Notes under the pieces: generated by a model
Told to the model about the DNA's origin: nothing
Database searches by the model: none
Seen by the model: the letters and a program-made list of their open reading frames with translations, nothing else
Program-made: the position numbers and the translations under genes
Assembly: GCA_964544955.1 (NCBI GenBank)
Contig: CAZJEB010000014.1
Coordinates: forward strand, 1-33,644
DNA: 33,644 bases
Reading direction: 5' to 3'
From: JAAZPT01 sp964544955
GTDB taxonomy: Bacteria; Bacillota; Clostridia; Christensenellales; Aristaeellaceae
Part shown: positions 32,490-33,644 of the stretch, in pieces
Layout of the letters: every line of letters starts with the position of its first letter
How positions within the stretch are numbered: position 1 is the first letter of the stretch

Positions 32490-33380
32490 TTATTCGTCAA
32501 ACCTTTTTTCAAAATGGCCCAAAACTTCACAATTTTCACTATATATAACAAAGGCGTTTGGATCGTTTTCCTGAATTATTCTATTTAAATGCCTTTTTTG
32601 GTATTTGGATACTGCTGTAAGTATAACCTTTGTACCTTGTTTTGTGTAGCCACCTATACCATCCATTATCGTTGTGCCACGTTTAAGTTCAGTTATAATG
32701 GAATCGTTTATATTCGTGTTTTTTGTTATTATAAATGCACTTGAACTTCTGTTTTGTAGGTGGAAATAATCCATTATTGCGGATGTAAGTATGGAATATA
32801 TCAATGAATATATTGCAGTTGATAAATCAAACAACAATGCGCTTAATATATATATAGTAGTATTTACAATTATAGCAATTTTACCCACACTTAAAGTGGG
32901 TGATTTTTTTGCAAAATATATGCCAACTATATCTAAACCGCCACTTGTTGAGGCAGCCCTTAATATCATACCTAGCCCAATGCCTGTTAACATTGCCCCA
33001 ACTATTACCGATGTAATTTTTTCTTCTATTATTAATACTTTTGGTATGGGTACAAACATAAATAGTATTGTTTGAAACACAAGGGTAAAAATGGTTTTAT
33101 ATAAAAAACTTTTCTTCATTATTTTAAACAATAAAAACATAAGGGGGAAATTAAATATAAAATATATTAAACCAACTAAGTTAAAGGGGTATTCTTTAAT
33201 GTTAAATGCCCAACTTATAAATATTTCAAATAACTGGGCTATACCAAAAAAACCACCACTATATAGGTTTTGAGGTATTATAAAAACATTAAAACTTACA
33301 GTATATAATATAGAGCCAATAAAACAACTTATATATTGTTTTGCTATTTCACTATTTTTTACCCTATCAATTAAGTTCAA
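32490..33380 (-). CDS. YitT-family membrane protein (DUF161 + DUF2179)
   Basis: A 296-residue protein. The N-terminal ~210 residues hold about five or six membrane helices with family motifs NLYSGGFFGIAQL, GMILRAASTSGGLDIVG and the YSLIYSILTSAIMDYFHLQNRS segment. The C-terminal ~85 residues (FIITKNTNINDSIITELKRGTTIMDGIGGYT, then FVIYSENCEVLG) are the cytoplasmic DUF2179 domain. Function of the family is unsettled. The start is a TTG with AAGGGGG nine bases upstream; there is no in-frame ATG before the first helices. Confidence 0.9.
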   Translation of the reverse strand: MNLIDRVKNSEIAKQYISCFIGSILYTVSFNVFIIPQNLYSGGFFGIAQLFEIFISWAFNIKEYPFNLVGLIYFIFNFPLMFLLFKIMKKSFLYKTIFTLVFQTILFMFVPIPKVLIIEEKITSVIVGAMLTGIGLGMILRAASTSGGLDIVGIYFAKKSPTLSVGKIAIIVNTTIYILSALLFDLSTAIYSLIYSILTSAIMDYFHLQNRSSSAFIITKNTNINDSIITELKRGTTIMDGIGGYTKQGTKVILTAVSKYQKRHLNRIIQENDPNAFVIYSENCEVLGHFEKRFDE

Positions 33381-33530
33381 AAATCTAGTCCCCCTTAAAC
33401 AATATAAAATAATTATAATTGAATTTGAATTTAATACAATAGTAAATTGTGTTTTATATAGGTATTTATATAGGTAAATAGCCTAATAGAAAAACAATAA
33501 AAAATAATTTTAAAAAATTAAAAAAAGTTG

Positions 33531-33559
33531 TTGACTTTGGTTTTGGACTGTGGTATTAT
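33531..33559 (+). promoter_or_regulatory. Strong rRNA-operon-type promoter
   Basis: TTGACT (33531-33536), 17-bp spacer, TATTAT (33554-33559). The region 33500-33530 is almost pure A/T, like an UP element. The best promoter in the window. Confidence 0.8.
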
Positions 33560-33644
33560 TAATTTTGTTGCCGCTTCAAGCAGCAACGTCGAACCTTGAA
33601 AACGATACAGAAGAATAAAGATAGCTAAAAGAAACGAAACGACA
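33560..33644 (+). other. Probable rRNA operon leader (16S expected just outside the window)
   Basis: After the promoter comes a short imperfect hairpin (33567-33587) and then GAACCTTGAAAACGATACAG, a string typical of the leader before 16S rRNA in clostridia. No coding frame is present. No part of mature 16S is reached. The upstream stretch 33381-33530 holds only A/T-rich DNA and the yitT-type gene's start region. Confidence 0.65.

Overview
The window comes from a low-GC Gram-positive bacterium, most likely class Clostridia. The grounds are strong AGGAGG-type ribosome binding sites, TTG and GTG starts, sigma-A-like promoters, U-tailed hairpin terminators, an IspH-ribosomal protein S1 fusion, a HutP-family protein ahead of cmk, an HflX with an extra N-terminal domain, and RicT next to holB. 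I cannot place it to genus. No insertion sequence, integrase, CRISPR array or tRNA gene was seen. The last bases look like the promoter and leader of an rRNA operon whose 16S gene would lie just outside the window.

Layout. 1-840: 3' part of a secreted YARHG/SH3-like protein. 897-2503 (minus): a TRIC-type channel and a KdgT-type permease in one operon. 2647-3828: an M20 amidohydrolase. 3878-4105 (minus): a small XRE regulator. 4285-5196: a secreted Ig-like (BIG2) protein. 5237-15034 (minus): a nine-gene co-directional run, HutP-like, cmk, plsC, ispH-rpsA fusion, small membrane protein, mtaD-like deaminase, glycosyltransferase, secreted protein, mnmE. 15181-24404 (plus): cyclophilin, HflX, two VanY-type D,D-carboxypeptidases, ParA, ParB, a membrane-anchored VanY-like protein without catalytic residues, HolB and RicT. 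24447-30638: an unusual cassette, minus-strand E1-like (ThiF) protein, isochorismatase-like hydrolase, second E1-like protein and YfcC-type transporter, with a divergent large HTH regulator. 30676-33380: an alpha/beta hydrolase, a membrane-bound MerR-type regulator with its own 19-bp-spacer promoter, and a YitT-family membrane protein. 33381-33644: rRNA promoter and leader.

How they fit together. The two long middle runs are housekeeping: translation and tRNA modification (S1, MnmE, HflX), isoprenoid and lipid precursors (IspH, PlsC), nucleotide supply (Cmk), chromosome segregation (ParAB), replication clamp loading (HolB) and peptidoglycan trimming (VanY-type enzymes around parAB). The most novel-looking unit is the ThiF/isochorismatase/ThiF/YfcC cassette. 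It is bounded on both sides by terminator hairpins that match over 29 bp in inverted orientation and carries a complex inverted repeat in its divergent control region. Other points of interest are an internal ribosome binding site and ATG at the IspH/S1 junction, the pseudo-carboxypeptidase beside parB, a JAMM-like motif in HflX, and the MerR-transmembrane-zinc ribbon protein.
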